Shown here: in pieces, positions 37,092-49,220 of the stretch
Layout: every line of letters begins with the position of its first letter
Position numbering within the stretch: position 1 is the first letter of the stretch
Assembly (NCBI GenBank): GCA_013403005.1
Contig: JACBOA010000006.1
Location: 1 to 64,000, forward strand
Direction of reading: 5' to 3'
Source of the DNA: Methanobacteriaceae archaeon
GTDB lineage: Archaea; Methanobacteriota; Methanobacteria; Methanobacteriales; Methanobacteriaceae
DNA length: 64,000 bases
Made by a program: the position numbers and the translations under genes
Notes under the pieces: generated by a model
What the model was told of the DNA's origin: nothing
Seen by the model: the letters and a program-made list of their open reading frames with translations, nothing else
Databases searched by the model: none

Positions 37092-38786
37092 CTACATGGA
37101 AACTGGTGCCTCAATTCCCAGAAGGTCCAGACAATTTCTAATTGTAATCCTGGATTTATCTACTAAAATAAGCCTTAAAAGTTCTTTATCGGATCCAATA
37201 ACTGGTACAGATTTATAGAACTTGTTAAATGCTCCAGCTAATTCAAGGGCATACTGGGCCACCGGATGAACCCTCAAATCATGTGCTGAGTTTTCAATGA
37301 CCATACTGAATCGGGCAATGGTTTTCAAGAGCTCAACTTCAAGTGTATCCATATCCTGAAAGTTCAAATCATCGATATTTACTTGTGACAAATCCTTTGC
37401 ACCAGTTTTTTCCAGCAATTTACATGCTCGTGCATGAGCATATTGTATTGAAGCGCATCCTCTTTCAAAACTAAGTGCTTCATCCCATTTGAAAACCAAA
37501 TGCTTTTCTGGGGAAAGGCGTGCGATGAAATAACGTATAGCACCTATACCAATCATTTCAGCGATCTTTTTTTTCTCTGATGGGCTTAATTCAGGCCTTC
37601 TTGTATCCAATTCTTTCAATGCTCTGTGGAAGGCTTCATCCATTAACTGATCCACACTGATGAACACTCCTCTTCGGGTGGACATGGATCCCTCCGGTAG
37701 GGTGATGAATTCGTAGAAGATAACTTCAGGACTTTTCTCCCCTAATAGATCCAGGGCGATTTTCAGCTGGTCAATGGCCAGTTTATGGTCAGAACCCAGA
37801 ACATCAACCACCAGATCGGATTCTTCAGATTTTTGCATGTGGTAGGCCAGGTCCCGGGTGGTGTAGAGGGATGTCCCGTCGGAACGGGTTAAAATCAGTT
37901 CTTTTTCAATACCATAATCGGTCAAATCAAGGTAAAGAACATCATTCTGGGTGGTGTAATCCTTAAGGGATTCCAGGATTTTCTCAACTGTTCCATCCCT
38001 CACAAATTGACTTTCCCATACAAAACGGTCGTGGGTGATGTGCAGGCGGTTAGATGTATCCTCCACTCCTTCCAAGCATTTTCCAACCACTCCCTTAAAC
38101 TTTGCTTCCAAATCAGCCTGGTTTTCTTCTTCATAATTTTTGAGAATAGAGCTTACTTCATCCTTTATTTCTGGATTTTCCTTCAACTTCTGGTTAACCT
38201 GGAAATAAAGTTTTCCAATCTCAACATCTGGCTTTTCATGGGGGTTCATCTGGTAGTCCAGGTTTTCCAGTCCCCATACTATCATGGCAATCTGCCGGCC
38301 CATGTCATTAACATAATACTGAGTTTCTACCTGAAAACCTGCTGCTCTGAGAACACGTGCCAGGGAGTCTCCTATGATGGCGTTTCGAATATGGCCGATA
38401 TGTAATGGGCCGTTGGGATTGGCAGAGGTATGTTCTAATATTACTCTCTCCTTTTTCTTATCCAAACAACCGTAATCTTCCCCCACCATCTCCAGAACCA
38501 TTTTAGAAAATTTTTCATAATCCAGGAAAAAATTCAGGTAGGGGCCAGTGGATTGCACTCTCTCAAAGGGTGCTGTGATTTCTATAACTTCTTTGATCCT
38601 ATTTGAAATCTCTACAGGTGATTTTTTCACCTGACCTGCAAGTTGGAATGCAATGGAAGTGGCCAGATCTCCCATTTTAGGATTCGGAGGTTCTTCAAAT
38701 TTAATTTCCTTTACTTCACCCCATCCCAATGATTTAATGGCCTTTTCGGTTGATTCTGCTGCGACTTTTTCCAGTATTCTGTACAT
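37092..38786 (-). CDS. argS: Arginyl-tRNA synthetase
   Basis: 564 residues, a class I synthetase. It shows the N-terminal Add1 domain, 'NPNGPLHIGHIRNAIIGD' with the HIGH signature, the loop 'GSMSTRRGVFISVDQL' in place of KMSKS, and a C-terminal DALR anticodon domain. An in-frame 36-codon extension exists, but AGGTGA four nt before the ATG at 38786 gives the start. Upstream (73 bp) lies the signal peptidase gene on the same strand. Confidence 0.96.
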   Translation of the reverse strand: MYRILEKVAAESTEKAIKSLGWGEVKEIKFEEPPNPKMGDLATSIAFQLAGQVKKSPVEISNRIKEVIEITAPFERVQSTGPYLNFFLDYEKFSKMVLEMVGEDYGCLDKKKERVILEHTSANPNGPLHIGHIRNAIIGDSLARVLRAAGFQVETQYYVNDMGRQIAMIVWGLENLDYQMNPHEKPDVEIGKLYFQVNQKLKENPEIKDEVSSILKNYEEENQADLEAKFKGVVGKCLEGVEDTSNRLHITHDRFVWESQFVRDGTVEKILESLKDYTTQNDVLYLDLTDYGIEKELILTRSDGTSLYTTRDLAYHMQKSEESDLVVDVLGSDHKLAIDQLKIALDLLGEKSPEVIFYEFITLPEGSMSTRRGVFISVDQLMDEAFHRALKELDTRRPELSPSEKKKIAEMIGIGAIRYFIARLSPEKHLVFKWDEALSFERGCASIQYAHARACKLLEKTGAKDLSQVNIDDLNFQDMDTLEVELLKTIARFSMVIENSAHDLRVHPVAQYALELAGAFNKFYKSVPVIGSDKELLRLILVDKSRITIRNCLDLLGIEAPVSM

Positions 38787-38859
38787 GAATTCACCTTTAT
38801 GAACTTGAGTGTAGTGATAATGTAGTATATTGAAACTTAAAATAAGAAAATTCCGTGGA

Positions 38860-39351
38860 TTATAGTCCACGAATCCAGAGGGTGATAAATCCAATTTTTG
38901 GTATCACCAGAGGTTGATTCCCCAGACTAATTACTTTGGCCTGAACCTGTTCTGCTGAAACCAGGCTGGGATCCGGACGGGGATTGTTATCTCCTTTGGT
39001 CACATAATATGTTTTCCCATCTGATCCTTTCTGAATACTAATTATGCGGTGTATAACTGGCTCTGGAAACCAATTAGCTTGGTAAATTATAATGTCTCCC
39101 ACTTTAAGGTTGGATGGGTTTATCTCCTGAATGCCAAGGAAGTTACTTTTCTCAATTACCACCACATCGCCCCGGTAGAAGACGGGTTCCATGCTTCCGG
39201 ACACTACTACATTCAAATGCTGGGCCAGCACAATCCCCACCAGTATTATAATCACATAACTGATTATTTCCCGGCCCATTCCTGATTCTTTTTCCTCAAC
39301 CGGCGGAGTAGTAGTTTTAGTTTTTTTCCTTTTTTTCGGACTCTTACCCAT
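38860..39351 (-). CDS. Signal peptidase I (archaeal/ER type)
   Basis: 163 residues. A Lys-rich cytoplasmic head is followed by one membrane helix ('EIISYVIIILVGIVLAQHL') and the catalytic domain: Ser in 'VSGSMEPVF', His in 'VIHRI' (His replaces the bacterial Lys), and the Asp-containing 'TKGDNNPRPDP'. All three residues of the archaeal Ser-His-Asp set are present. AGGTGG precedes the ATG. It ends 73 bp before argS and follows ilvD by 8 bp, so an ilvD-sip-argS transcript is likely. Confidence 0.92.
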   Translation of the reverse strand: MGKSPKKRKKTKTTTPPVEEKESGMGREIISYVIIILVGIVLAQHLNVVVSGSMEPVFYRGDVVVIEKSNFLGIQEINPSNLKVGDIIIYQANWFPEPVIHRIISIQKGSDGKTYYVTKGDNNPRPDPSLVSAEQVQAKVISLGNQPLVIPKIGFITLWIRGL

Positions 39352-39359
39352 TAAACCAC

Positions 39360-41015
39360 CTATTTTAGAACAGCTCCCTGGTCTGCAGAGGTTGCTAGTT
39401 TACTGTATCGAGCCAGCCAACCTTTAAGATGCTTTTCAGGGTGCTTGACATTTCGGAGCCTTCTTTCAATTTCATCTGTTTCCACCAGCAATTCTAATTT
39501 CCTTTGAGGAATATCGATCTTTATTATATCCCCATCATTTACAACAGCTATGGGTCCGTTAGCCATGGCTTCTGGAGAAACATGTCCTATGCAGGGGCCT
39601 CTGGTACCTCCAGAGAATCTTCCATCGGTTATCAGGGCTACTGATTCAAGACCTATTCCAGATATGGCTGAGGTGGGATTCAGCATTTCTCTCATACCCG
39701 GACCTCCCCGGGGACCTTCGTAACGGATAACCAGCACATCCCCTTCCTGGATTTTACCCTGGAAGATGGCTTCAACACATTCTTCTTCACTGTTGAAGAC
39801 TTTGGCTGGGCCTTCATGGGTTAAAATATCTTCCTTAACTGCAGCCTGTTTCACCACAGAACCATCAGGAGCTAAACTACCCTTCAGGATTGCTATTCCA
39901 CCTTCCTGGTGAACGGGATTGTTCAGGGGCCTTATAACTGTACTGTCCCTTACAGGGGATGAGGCTATGTTCTCCTGTAGAGTGTTACCCGTACAGGTCA
40001 GGGCGTCTCCCATGATCTTATCTCCCAAAACCTTCAAAACCGCAGGAATTCCTCCAGCATTGTCCAGATCAAGCATGGAATGTTTTCCTGAAGGACTGAT
40101 AGAGGCAAGGTGGGGTATTTCCTTGCTCAACTTGTCAAAAAGGTCCAGGCTAACTTCAACTCCTTTATCTTTAAGTTCGTGGGCAATGGCTGGCAAGTGC
40201 AGTGCAGTGTTGGTGGATCCTCCCAGTGCCAGATCCACCACCACGGCATTAGAGAAGGCTTCCTGGGTCATAATCATGGAGGGAGTGATATCTTTCTCCA
40301 ACAGTTCCATAATTTTACCACCGGATTCCCGGGCTAAATGTATTTTTTTGGAGTCCACAGCATGGGTGGTAGCACAGTAGGGTAGGCTCATCCCCATGGC
40401 CTCAGTTAAGCAGGCCATACTGTTGGCAGTGAAAAGTCCGGCACATGATCCTGCACCAGGGCAGGCGCAGCGTTCCAGCTCACCTAATTCTTCTTCACTC
40501 ATCTTACCAGCAGAAACTTTCCCCACTGCTTCGAAAACATTTATAAGATCAACTGCCTCGCCCTTGTACTCTCCGGGAAGCATTGGTCCACCAGTTACCA
40601 TAATGGATGGTATGTCCAGTCTGGCAGCTGCCATCAGCATCCCAGGCACGATTTTATCACAAGTGGGTATGAGTACCAGTGCATCCAGGCTGTGGGCCTG
40701 TACCATGCTCTCTACAGTGTCCGCTACCAGTTCACGGCTGGCCAATGAATAACGCATTCCCTCATGATTCATGGCAATTCCATCGCAGATAGCCATGGTA
40801 TTGAACTCGAAAGGAACACCTCCTGCCTGACTTATCCCCAGTTTAACGGCCTCTGCAATCTGTTTCAAATGAATATGTCCGGGTACTATGTCTGTAAAGC
40901 TGTTGGCCACCCCTATAAATGGCCTTCCCATTTCAGCATCGGTCACACCGCAAGCCCTTAGAAGGGAACGATGAGGGGCTCTTTGCATCCCTTTTTTGAT
41001 TTTATCACTTCTCAT
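39360..41015 (-). CDS. ilvD: Dihydroxy-acid dehydratase
   Basis: 551 residues. The Fe-S enzyme dehydrates dihydroxy acids in Val/Ile synthesis. Cluster ligands are visible in 'TCDKIVPGM' and 'CPGAGSCAGLFTANSM', with conserved C-terminal 'ALITDGRFSGGTRGPCIGHV'. AGGTGATGAG sits directly before the ATG. It leads a probable ilvD-signal peptidase-argS unit. Confidence 0.96.
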   Translation of the reverse strand: MRSDKIKKGMQRAPHRSLLRACGVTDAEMGRPFIGVANSFTDIVPGHIHLKQIAEAVKLGISQAGGVPFEFNTMAICDGIAMNHEGMRYSLASRELVADTVESMVQAHSLDALVLIPTCDKIVPGMLMAAARLDIPSIMVTGGPMLPGEYKGEAVDLINVFEAVGKVSAGKMSEEELGELERCACPGAGSCAGLFTANSMACLTEAMGMSLPYCATTHAVDSKKIHLARESGGKIMELLEKDITPSMIMTQEAFSNAVVVDLALGGSTNTALHLPAIAHELKDKGVEVSLDLFDKLSKEIPHLASISPSGKHSMLDLDNAGGIPAVLKVLGDKIMGDALTCTGNTLQENIASSPVRDSTVIRPLNNPVHQEGGIAILKGSLAPDGSVVKQAAVKEDILTHEGPAKVFNSEEECVEAIFQGKIQEGDVLVIRYEGPRGGPGMREMLNPTSAISGIGLESVALITDGRFSGGTRGPCIGHVSPEAMANGPIAVVNDGDIIKIDIPQRKLELLVETDEIERRLRNVKHPEKHLKGWLARYSKLATSADQGAVLK

Positions 41016-41232
41016 CTCATCACCTGTGATTTTAAAATAAGAGTTTTAAACATAACTGAAAATGATATTAGTATAATGGTATGTTCTCACATCTTTTAAA
41101 TGCTATCTCTTTTTTCGGGGCAACGTCAAAAACTGGGGGGATGGTTATCAAGTTTTTTATAAACAAAAATTTCCATTAATACATGTAAATCATGAAAATT
41201 TTCATATACTATCAGACATAAATAATAAGAAC

Positions 41233-42471
41233 ATGGACAGTCTTTTTCTATTGAAGTTTCTAATCTCCCTGGCACTGGGGGCTTTAATTGGGATTGAAAG
41301 GGAAAGAAAACAGGAAGGCGCTGAATTTGCCGGCATGAGAACCTTCATTTTTATAGCCATATTGGGCACAATTTCGGCTTATGTTTCCCAATTTTTCCCC
41401 TATTTCTGGATAGTGGCCTTTGCCGGGTTGGTGGTTCTGGTGGGTTTGAGTTACTTGGTGACAACTCGTAAAGATGGGGATGTGGGTATAACCACCGAGG
41501 TAGTTGCATTATTAACCTTTGGATTGGGTGTTATCTGTTTCACAGATGAAGGTCTTCAAATAGCTCCCATTTTTGCCATTATTATCACTGCTTTACTGGC
41601 ATTCAAACCACAACTACACAAATTCGCCCATCGTATAAGTGAAAAAGAGCTTATTAACACCCTTAAATTTCTCATAATAGCCTTTGTAATATTACCTCTA
41701 CTTCCCAATGAAGTTATAGGGCCTCTGGAAGTATTTAATCCCTACCAGATATGGTTGATGGTGGTTTTCATTTCCGCCATAAGTTTCACCGGTTACATAC
41801 TCATGAAGTTTATAGGTCCTGAGAAGGGTTTAGGAGCAACTGGAATCATAGGGGGTTTGGTGTCAAGTACAGCAGTAGTAACATCTATGGCTGCAAGAGT
41901 GAAAGAATCTGAACTCTTGATGAAGGCCGCAGTATTCGCTGCGGTGGTTGCCAGTTCTATGATGTTTCTTAGAATGCTCTTTGAGGTTTCAGTTATCAAC
42001 CCCTCCCTTTTAGTTGAATTATCTGCCCCAATGCTCTTGATGGGCATTCTGGGAATAATGCTGGGAATTATCATTTGGAAACGTGCTGATGTTAAGCACA
42101 TGGATTCCAAAATCAAACTGGACAACCCCTTCTCTTTGAAACCTGCCCTGATATTCGGAGCCCTTTTCCTGGGAGTTCTCTTCTTATCGAAGGTAGCTAA
42201 CATCTATCTGGGAAGTAGCGGTGTATACATTGCCAGTATAATTTCTGGAGTGGCTGATGTGGATGCTATTACCATCAGCATGGCCTTACTCGCTCCTGAA
42301 ACCATTACAAACAACACAGCAGTGACTGCCATTACTCTGGCTGCCATGTCTAACACTGTTTTTAAGTTTTTCATAGCCCTCTTTTTAGGAAGCAGAAAAT
42401 TCGCACGAAATGTGGGGTTGATTTTTTTAATCCTTATAATGGTAGGGGTAGTCGCCATCATATTTTTATAA
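41233..42471 (+). CDS. MgtC/SapB and DUF4010 domain membrane protein
   Basis: 412 residues with about 11 membrane segments. The N-terminus has the MgtC/SapB signature 'LGALIGIERERKQEGAEFAGMRT' region (here given in part: 'LGALIGIERERK'), and the C-terminal half fits DUF4010 ('GATGIIGGLVSSTAVVTSMA', 'VADVDAITISMA'). MgtC proteins are linked to magnesium limitation and ATP balance, but this longer form is uncharacterised. There is no clear ribosome binding site, so a leaderless mRNA is possible. Confidence 0.85.
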   Translation: MDSLFLLKFLISLALGALIGIERERKQEGAEFAGMRTFIFIAILGTISAYVSQFFPYFWIVAFAGLVVLVGLSYLVTTRKDGDVGITTEVVALLTFGLGVICFTDEGLQIAPIFAIIITALLAFKPQLHKFAHRISEKELINTLKFLIIAFVILPLLPNEVIGPLEVFNPYQIWLMVVFISAISFTGYILMKFIGPEKGLGATGIIGGLVSSTAVVTSMAARVKESELLMKAAVFAAVVASSMMFLRMLFEVSVINPSLLVELSAPMLLMGILGIMLGIIIWKRADVKHMDSKIKLDNPFSLKPALIFGALFLGVLFLSKVANIYLGSSGVYIASIISGVADVDAITISMALLAPETITNNTAVTAITLAAMSNTVFKFFIALFLGSRKFARNVGLIFLILIMVGVVAIIFL

Positions 42472-43071
42472 CAGGATTATCTTTTGCATCGAATTATCGG
42501 TGTTTTAAAGTCAGATTCAGCATCATGCACACCTTCTACATCGCATATTCATAATCCACATAATCCAAATATTTTTTGTCCAATTTCAGCACAATAATGT
42601 TGTATGAGATTAGAATGTAGAATGTTCTCCTTAGAGTGCCAAAGACAAGAGTTTAGATCAGTTTAAGAAAATTCACCGCAATGCTTGAATTTCCATCTAC
42701 AAAGCAGGTAATCAGAAATAAGTTCTGGAATAAAATGGAATTTAAGACATTTATGAATTTAGTGAAACTTAAGTTATAGTATTGCGAATTTATCCCGGTA
42801 TTAACCTCTTTTATCAATTCTCTAGCGATTCTTTCTTTACTAACCACTTCAACTAATAAGGATGGGGTCTTGGATTGATATGGTAATTGATATGGTGCCA
42901 AGCCTTTTAAAAGAAATAGCTTATAAATAACATCAAGACAGAATTTTATTTTAAGTCCACTAGTCTGACTACAAACACTAGCATGACTAGATGTAGTAAT
43001 AATCATTTGAAGATATAATCATTTGAAGAATTCACTGAAGTTTCAAAGTTTCAATTATAAATGGTGATAGC
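42472..43071. other. 600 bp spacer with no convincing gene
   Basis: The spacer lies between the MgtC-like gene and thrS. A minus-strand frame at 42653-43006 is open for 117 codons but has no ribosome binding site and no recognisable protein; its middle ('LVEVVSKERIARELIKEV') looks somewhat protein-like, so a decayed gene is possible. A pair of imperfect 15-bp repeats (ACTAGTCTGACTACA / ACTAGCATGACTAGA) lies around 42959-42992. Confidence 0.4.
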
Positions 43072-44907
<1,836 letters not shown>

Positions 44908-45015
44908 AGATAACTGAACCAATTTAATTAAACATTTCCTGTTTTTTTTATCCATTACCTGCATTCAACTTATTATTTATTTATGTGGATAAAAAAAGAA
45001 ACTGAGGTTAAAAAT

Positions 45016-46206
45016 ATGGAAAAAACCCCATTTTCTGAGATTAAAAATAGGATGGCTCGTTTTAAGGATTTAATGTCATCATCTAATCCTGAATGGGACA
45101 TGGCAGTTGTCTTCAGCAACATTAACCTTTTTTATTTCACCGGGACCATGCAGGATGGGATGCTGTTAATTCCACGGGATAAGGATGCCACATTCTGGGT
45201 GAGGCGGAGCTACCCGAGGGCTGTGGATGAATCTTTTTTTCCTGATATCAGGCCAATGAATAGCTTCAGGGATGCTGCCCAGAGCATGGATAATTGTCCG
45301 GATACAGTTTATCTTGAAACAGAAGTGTTGCCACTGGCTTTGTATCAAAGGTTTCATAAACACTTCCCTTTCAAAAATTTCAAACCCGTTGACTCATACA
45401 TTTCAGCTTTAAGGGCAGTTAAAAGTAGATACGAGCTTTCTAAACTTCGTGAATCAGGCAGGATTCATCAGCATGTTTTGGAGGACGTAGCACCCGCTCT
45501 ACTCTGTGAAGGGATCAGTGAAGCAGATCTGTCAGCAAAACTTTTTCAAGTCTTAATTGAGGAGGGTCATCATGGTTTAACCCGTTTTGGAATGTTTGAC
45601 ACTGAAATAGTGGTGGGACACGTTGGCTTTGGAGAAAATTCCCTATATCCAACTTATTTCGATGGTGCCAGTGGAAATCGCGGTTTAAGCCCTGCAGCAC
45701 CTGTGCTGGGAAGCAGGCACAGGAAACTTAAAAAAGGAGACTTGGTGTTCATTGACATAGGCTGTGGGGTGGACGGTTACCATACCGATAAAACCATGAC
45801 CTACATGTTTAAAAGTCCACTCCCTGAGCATGCTATTTACACCCATCAAAAATGTGTGGAAATACAAAACGAGATAGCAGCAATGTTAAAACCTGGCAAT
45901 ATACCCTCCGAAATCTACTCATCTATAATGAATAGCCTTGACGATGATTTCCTCCAAAATTTCATGGGTTTTGAAGATCGCACCGTAAAATTCCTGGGAC
46001 ATGGAATTGGTTTACAAATAGATGAACTTCCGGTGATTGCAGAAAGGTTTGATGAACCACTCCAGGAGGGGATGGTATTTGCAGTCGAACCCAAAAAAGG
46101 AATTAAAGGAATTGGAATGGTGGGAATAGAAAACACCTTCATTGTAACTCCTCAGGGAGGGCAATGCATCACCGGGAATAATCCAGGTTTAATCCCAGTA
46201 TTTTGA
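45016..46206 (+). CDS. Xaa-Pro aminopeptidase-like M24 peptidase
   Basis: About 396 residues: a creatinase-type N-domain and a pita-bread C-domain. All five metal ligands of family M24 are seen: Asp in 'VFIDIGCG', Asp in 'GYHTDKTMTY', His in 'FLGHGIGLQIDE', Glu in 'FAVEPKKG' and Glu in 'VGIENTFIV'. It probably cleaves X-Pro peptides. A longer frame starts at 44983, but GAGGTT about 6 nt before the ATG at 45016 supports the shorter form. Confidence 0.9.
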   Translation: MEKTPFSEIKNRMARFKDLMSSSNPEWDMAVVFSNINLFYFTGTMQDGMLLIPRDKDATFWVRRSYPRAVDESFFPDIRPMNSFRDAAQSMDNCPDTVYLETEVLPLALYQRFHKHFPFKNFKPVDSYISALRAVKSRYELSKLRESGRIHQHVLEDVAPALLCEGISEADLSAKLFQVLIEEGHHGLTRFGMFDTEIVVGHVGFGENSLYPTYFDGASGNRGLSPAAPVLGSRHRKLKKGDLVFIDIGCGVDGYHTDKTMTYMFKSPLPEHAIYTHQKCVEIQNEIAAMLKPGNIPSEIYSSIMNSLDDDFLQNFMGFEDRTVKFLGHGIGLQIDELPVIAERFDEPLQEGMVFAVEPKKGIKGIGMVGIENTFIVTPQGGQCITGNNPGLIPVF

Positions 46207-46273
46207 TGATACTTATTTTTAATTTTCATTAATTTCTATATTCTAAAACACTTTTACCGGGACAAAATTGGCT

Positions 46274-46326
<53 letters not shown>

Positions 46327-46371
46327 AAAACTCTCAAAAAAAATCTTCAAAAAAAATTTAGGAGAACCATT

Positions 46372-47193
46372 ATGGCGGAAATAATTGCAATATTGAATCA
46401 GAAGGGAGGTTGTGGTAAAACTACCACTGCAGTCAACCTTTCAGCAGCACTAGCCCTTTTAGGGGAAAAAGTTCTGGTTATTGACATGGACCCACAGGCT
46501 AATGCCACCACAGCATTTGGAGTTGAAAAAAACGAAGAAAACTCCATATACCGGGTACTAACCGGGCAGGAAACACTGGATGATTCAGTTGTCTCCACTG
46601 ATATCAAGGGTCTGGATCTGGTACCCAGCCATATTTCACTCAGTGGGGCTGAAATAGAGCTCAGTAAAGACATAGGATTCCCATTTATACTGAAGGAGGC
46701 TATGGATGGAATTGCAGAAAGCTACGATTACATCCTGGTGGATGTGCCCCCATCTCTGGGTATTTTAACCATCAACTCCCTGGTGGCAGCAGACAGTGTC
46801 ATAATACCCATTCAGGCAGAATTTTATGCCCTGGAAGGAATGGCTGATTTACTGGATGCTATGAATCTCGTTGAAAGTCGTTTAAACAGCCCATCACCAA
46901 TAAAGGGGATATTAATCACCTTATACGATTCCAGAACTCGTCTGGGTCGGGATGTGCTGCACAATGTTAGGCAATACTTTGGTGAAACTGAACACATTTT
47001 CAAAACCACCATTCCCCGTAATGTTAAACTGGCTGAGGCCCCCAGTCATGGTAAACCCTGCATTATCTATGATGAGGAATGCATTGGTAGTGAAGCATAT
47101 CGGGATCTTGCTCTGGAAATACTGGAATTAAAAGATTCAGTTGCCCAGGAGAAGGTGGCTGAGAATAAATATACAGTGATGGAGGATAACTAA
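46372..47193 (+). CDS. ParA/Soj-family partition ATPase
   Basis: 273 residues, a deviant Walker A ATPase: 'NQKGGCGKTTTAVNLSAAL' near residue 9, Walker A' 'VIDMDPQANAT' near 38 and Walker B 'YILVDVPPSLG' near 120. The ParA-type 'PIQAEFYALEGMADLL' follows. The sequence is close to chromosomal Soj/ParA rather than MinD, as there is no C-terminal amphipathic tail of the MinD kind. AGGAGA precedes the ATG. The stop overlaps the start of the next gene (TAATG), so the pair is translationally coupled. Confidence 0.92.
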   Translation: MAEIIAILNQKGGCGKTTTAVNLSAALALLGEKVLVIDMDPQANATTAFGVEKNEENSIYRVLTGQETLDDSVVSTDIKGLDLVPSHISLSGAEIELSKDIGFPFILKEAMDGIAESYDYILVDVPPSLGILTINSLVAADSVIIPIQAEFYALEGMADLLDAMNLVESRLNSPSPIKGILITLYDSRTRLGRDVLHNVRQYFGETEHIFKTTIPRNVKLAEAPSHGKPCIIYDEECIGSEAYRDLALEILELKDSVAQEKVAENKYTVMEDN

Positions 47194-47582
47194 TGCCTTC
47201 TCGAAAGGGTGAAAGTGCACTGGGTAAGGGATTGGATGCTCTTATCAAAGAGAAACCTAAGCTTGACGGTGGCACTGCAAAAGCACAGACTAAGGAAAAA
47301 CCAACCAGGAAAGCTCCATCCAAACAATCCCAAAAAACTAAAAAAACAGCATCAAAACCCAAGGAAGATCCCTATAAGGTCATCCTGGATAATGTGGTTT
47401 TGGAGGTTCGCAAAAACCCGCGGATATCCTTGTGGTCAGCAAGATCAGCCGCAGTTTTAAGGTTCCTGAAGAACACCAAACCGGCCTTCAGTATCAGTAA
47501 GGAGGCATCATCCCTTATTGAAGAAGCAGTTCAGCAGAAGTATCCTGAGATATGGGAAATGTTTGAAGAGGAAGATTTTTAG
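47193..47582 (+). CDS. ParA partner with ParB-like N-terminal motif
   Basis: 129 residues. Residues 8-18 ('SALGKGLDALI') closely resemble the N-terminal peptide of bacterial ParB that stimulates ParA. Residues 19-63 are a Lys/Pro/Thr-rich basic linker. The rest is a compact domain ('ISLWSARSAAVLRFLKN', 'FSISKEASSLIEEAVQQ', 'YPEIWEMFEEEDF') that I do not recognise; no ParB nuclease-like or helix-turn-helix domain is present. A GGAGGAT ribosome binding site lies inside the end of parA. It is likely the centromere-binding or adaptor protein of a ParA system; this is inference. Confidence 0.75.
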   Translation: MPSRKGESALGKGLDALIKEKPKLDGGTAKAQTKEKPTRKAPSKQSQKTKKTASKPKEDPYKVILDNVVLEVRKNPRISLWSARSAAVLRFLKNTKPAFSISKEASSLIEEAVQQKYPEIWEMFEEEDF

Positions 47583-47609
47583 CTTATTCGACATCATGGG
47601 AGGCGAAAA

Positions 47610-47657
47610 GTTATAAGTTATAACCAATGTTATAAGTTGTAACTTATAACTTATAAT
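47610..47657. repeat. TTATAAC heptad array 4, downstream of the parA pair
   Basis: Units are GTTATAA (47610), GTTATAA (47617), GTTATAA (47629), GTTGTAA (47636), then in the other sense TTATAAC (47644) and TTATAAT (47651). The direction switches within the array, giving an inverted repeat. It begins 28 bp after the stop codon of the ParB-like gene, so the operon has such an array on each side. Confidence 0.75.
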
Positions 47658-47858
47658 TTATTTTTAGGGATTTATCCTAGGAATTGGATTTGGAAAAAGT
47701 AATTGATTTAAAAAAAACTTTGTAAAAGGGTAAAACCAAATTATTTAGGATTCAGGGAAATTCATCTTTCTTTAATAATTCTTTATTATTTTTTTCTTTA
47801 ATATCAGATGAATATGGATTGACTATTAAATTAATTCATAAAAATAAGATTTGTGATT

Positions 47859-48980
47859 CTAAAATTGCAGAGTTGTTTGATGGGCACGGTCTAGTTGAAT
47901 AAAGGGTTCTGCTCTTTTAACCACCACTCCCAGTTTTTTTAGGTCATCATATTTGGTGAATTTTATTCCTTTTCTACGTGCTTCAATGATCTTTCTGGCA
48001 GATATTTTACCTATCCCTGGAACACGGATTAGTTCCTTGAAACCTGCTTCATTCACTTCTACTGGGAATAAATCCGGGTGTGATTTTGCCCATAACATTT
48101 TAGGATCATCTTCCAGGATTAGAAAACCATCATCATCAAATACCAATTCATCAGGTGAGAAACCATATGAATTCAGGAGGAACTGAGCCTGATAAAGTCG
48201 AGGAGTTCTATTATCTGCAGGTTTGTCATGATTTTTCAGAGGAGTATCTTTTAAAGGTTCAAAAGGACTTAAATAACTTAAATTTATATTAAGATGTTTG
48301 CAAAGCCATTCAGCCCGTTTTAAAATGTCTTGGTCTGTTTCTTCATTTGCACCAACTATTAACTGGGTGCTCTGACCGGAGGGTGCCATCTGGGGGTGGC
48401 GTTTTTTAAGTCGTCCAATCCATTTCATTCTCCGCAGGACATCGTTATGGTAATCCTTGGTACTGGTGAGTTCTCCGAATCCAGAGGAAGTTGCCGATTC
48501 CATATTAACACTCACCCGGTCAGCAAGGCTCATAGCCCTTTTTATCATATCATAAGAAGATCCTGGGATTATCTTAAGATGTATGTAGCCCTGATACTCA
48601 TATTCTAATCTTAGTTTCCTGGCCACTTCAATCATTTTTTCCATGGCTACATCCGCATCCCCGGGCATACCCGAACTTAAAAACAGTCCTTCAGCAAAAT
48701 GATTTTGATAATAATGGAGGAAGAGTGAAATCAGTTCTTCCGGTGTGAATTCAACTCTATGAAAACTATTGTAGCAATGGTTAATACAGTAGTTACAGTC
48801 ATTGGTACAATGGTTGCTCATGAGAACCTTGAATAAGGGGACCTGGCAGCCACTACTTGTCCTAGCCTGGTAAATACCCGGGAGATTTTTAGAGGTGAAA
48901 TTCTCCTTATTGAGACTCACATAATTACAGAGGTCGTACTGTGAGGCTTCACCAAGAATGCGCAGTTTCTCCAGTTCCAT
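47859..48980 (-). CDS. Radical SAM protein with C-terminal helix-hairpin-helix
   Basis: About 373 residues. Three Cys of the radical SAM cluster are seen in 'CTNDCNYCINHC' near residue 58 (C-x3-C-x2-C). A TIM-barrel-like middle follows ('FLSSGMPGDADVAMEKMIEVA'), and the C-terminus has helix-hairpin-helix motifs ('ELIRVPGIGKISARKI', 'KYDDLKKLGVVVKRA'). This is the layout of the putative DNA modification/repair radical SAM family; the substrate is unknown. The ATG at 48980 is preferred to an adjoining TTG at 48983. Confidence 0.87.
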   Translation of the reverse strand: MELEKLRILGEASQYDLCNYVSLNKENFTSKNLPGIYQARTSSGCQVPLFKVLMSNHCTNDCNYCINHCYNSFHRVEFTPEELISLFLHYYQNHFAEGLFLSSGMPGDADVAMEKMIEVARKLRLEYEYQGYIHLKIIPGSSYDMIKRAMSLADRVSVNMESATSSGFGELTSTKDYHNDVLRRMKWIGRLKKRHPQMAPSGQSTQLIVGANEETDQDILKRAEWLCKHLNINLSYLSPFEPLKDTPLKNHDKPADNRTPRLYQAQFLLNSYGFSPDELVFDDDGFLILEDDPKMLWAKSHPDLFPVEVNEAGFKELIRVPGIGKISARKIIEARRKGIKFTKYDDLKKLGVVVKRAEPFIQLDRAHQTTLQF

Positions 48981-49220
48981 CAAACTTTTTTTATGTTGTT
49001 GATGGTTAATAAAAATTTCAAGACAGCCAGTGATAAGTATTCAATCTGTACTTATTTATCCAGTTAAACACTTTAAGCAGTTTTAAATGAATAAATGATG
49101 CCATTTTATAATATTCATATTTCACACAGCTAATTCCATTATCTAGTTAGCAGTTTTTCATGAAAGATAACTAGGGTTACCCTCCATCTTTTTAAACCAT
49201 AGATTCTAAATCCATAGAAT

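Noticed and set aside
37339..37351. ORB-like CTTCAAGTGTATC within argS
   Set aside because: It lies inside coding sequence with two to three mismatches, so chance occurrence is likely.
42653..43006. 117-codon minus-strand frame between the MgtC-like gene and thrS
   Set aside because: It has no ribosome binding site, no recognisable family and AT-driven composition; it is described only as spacer content.
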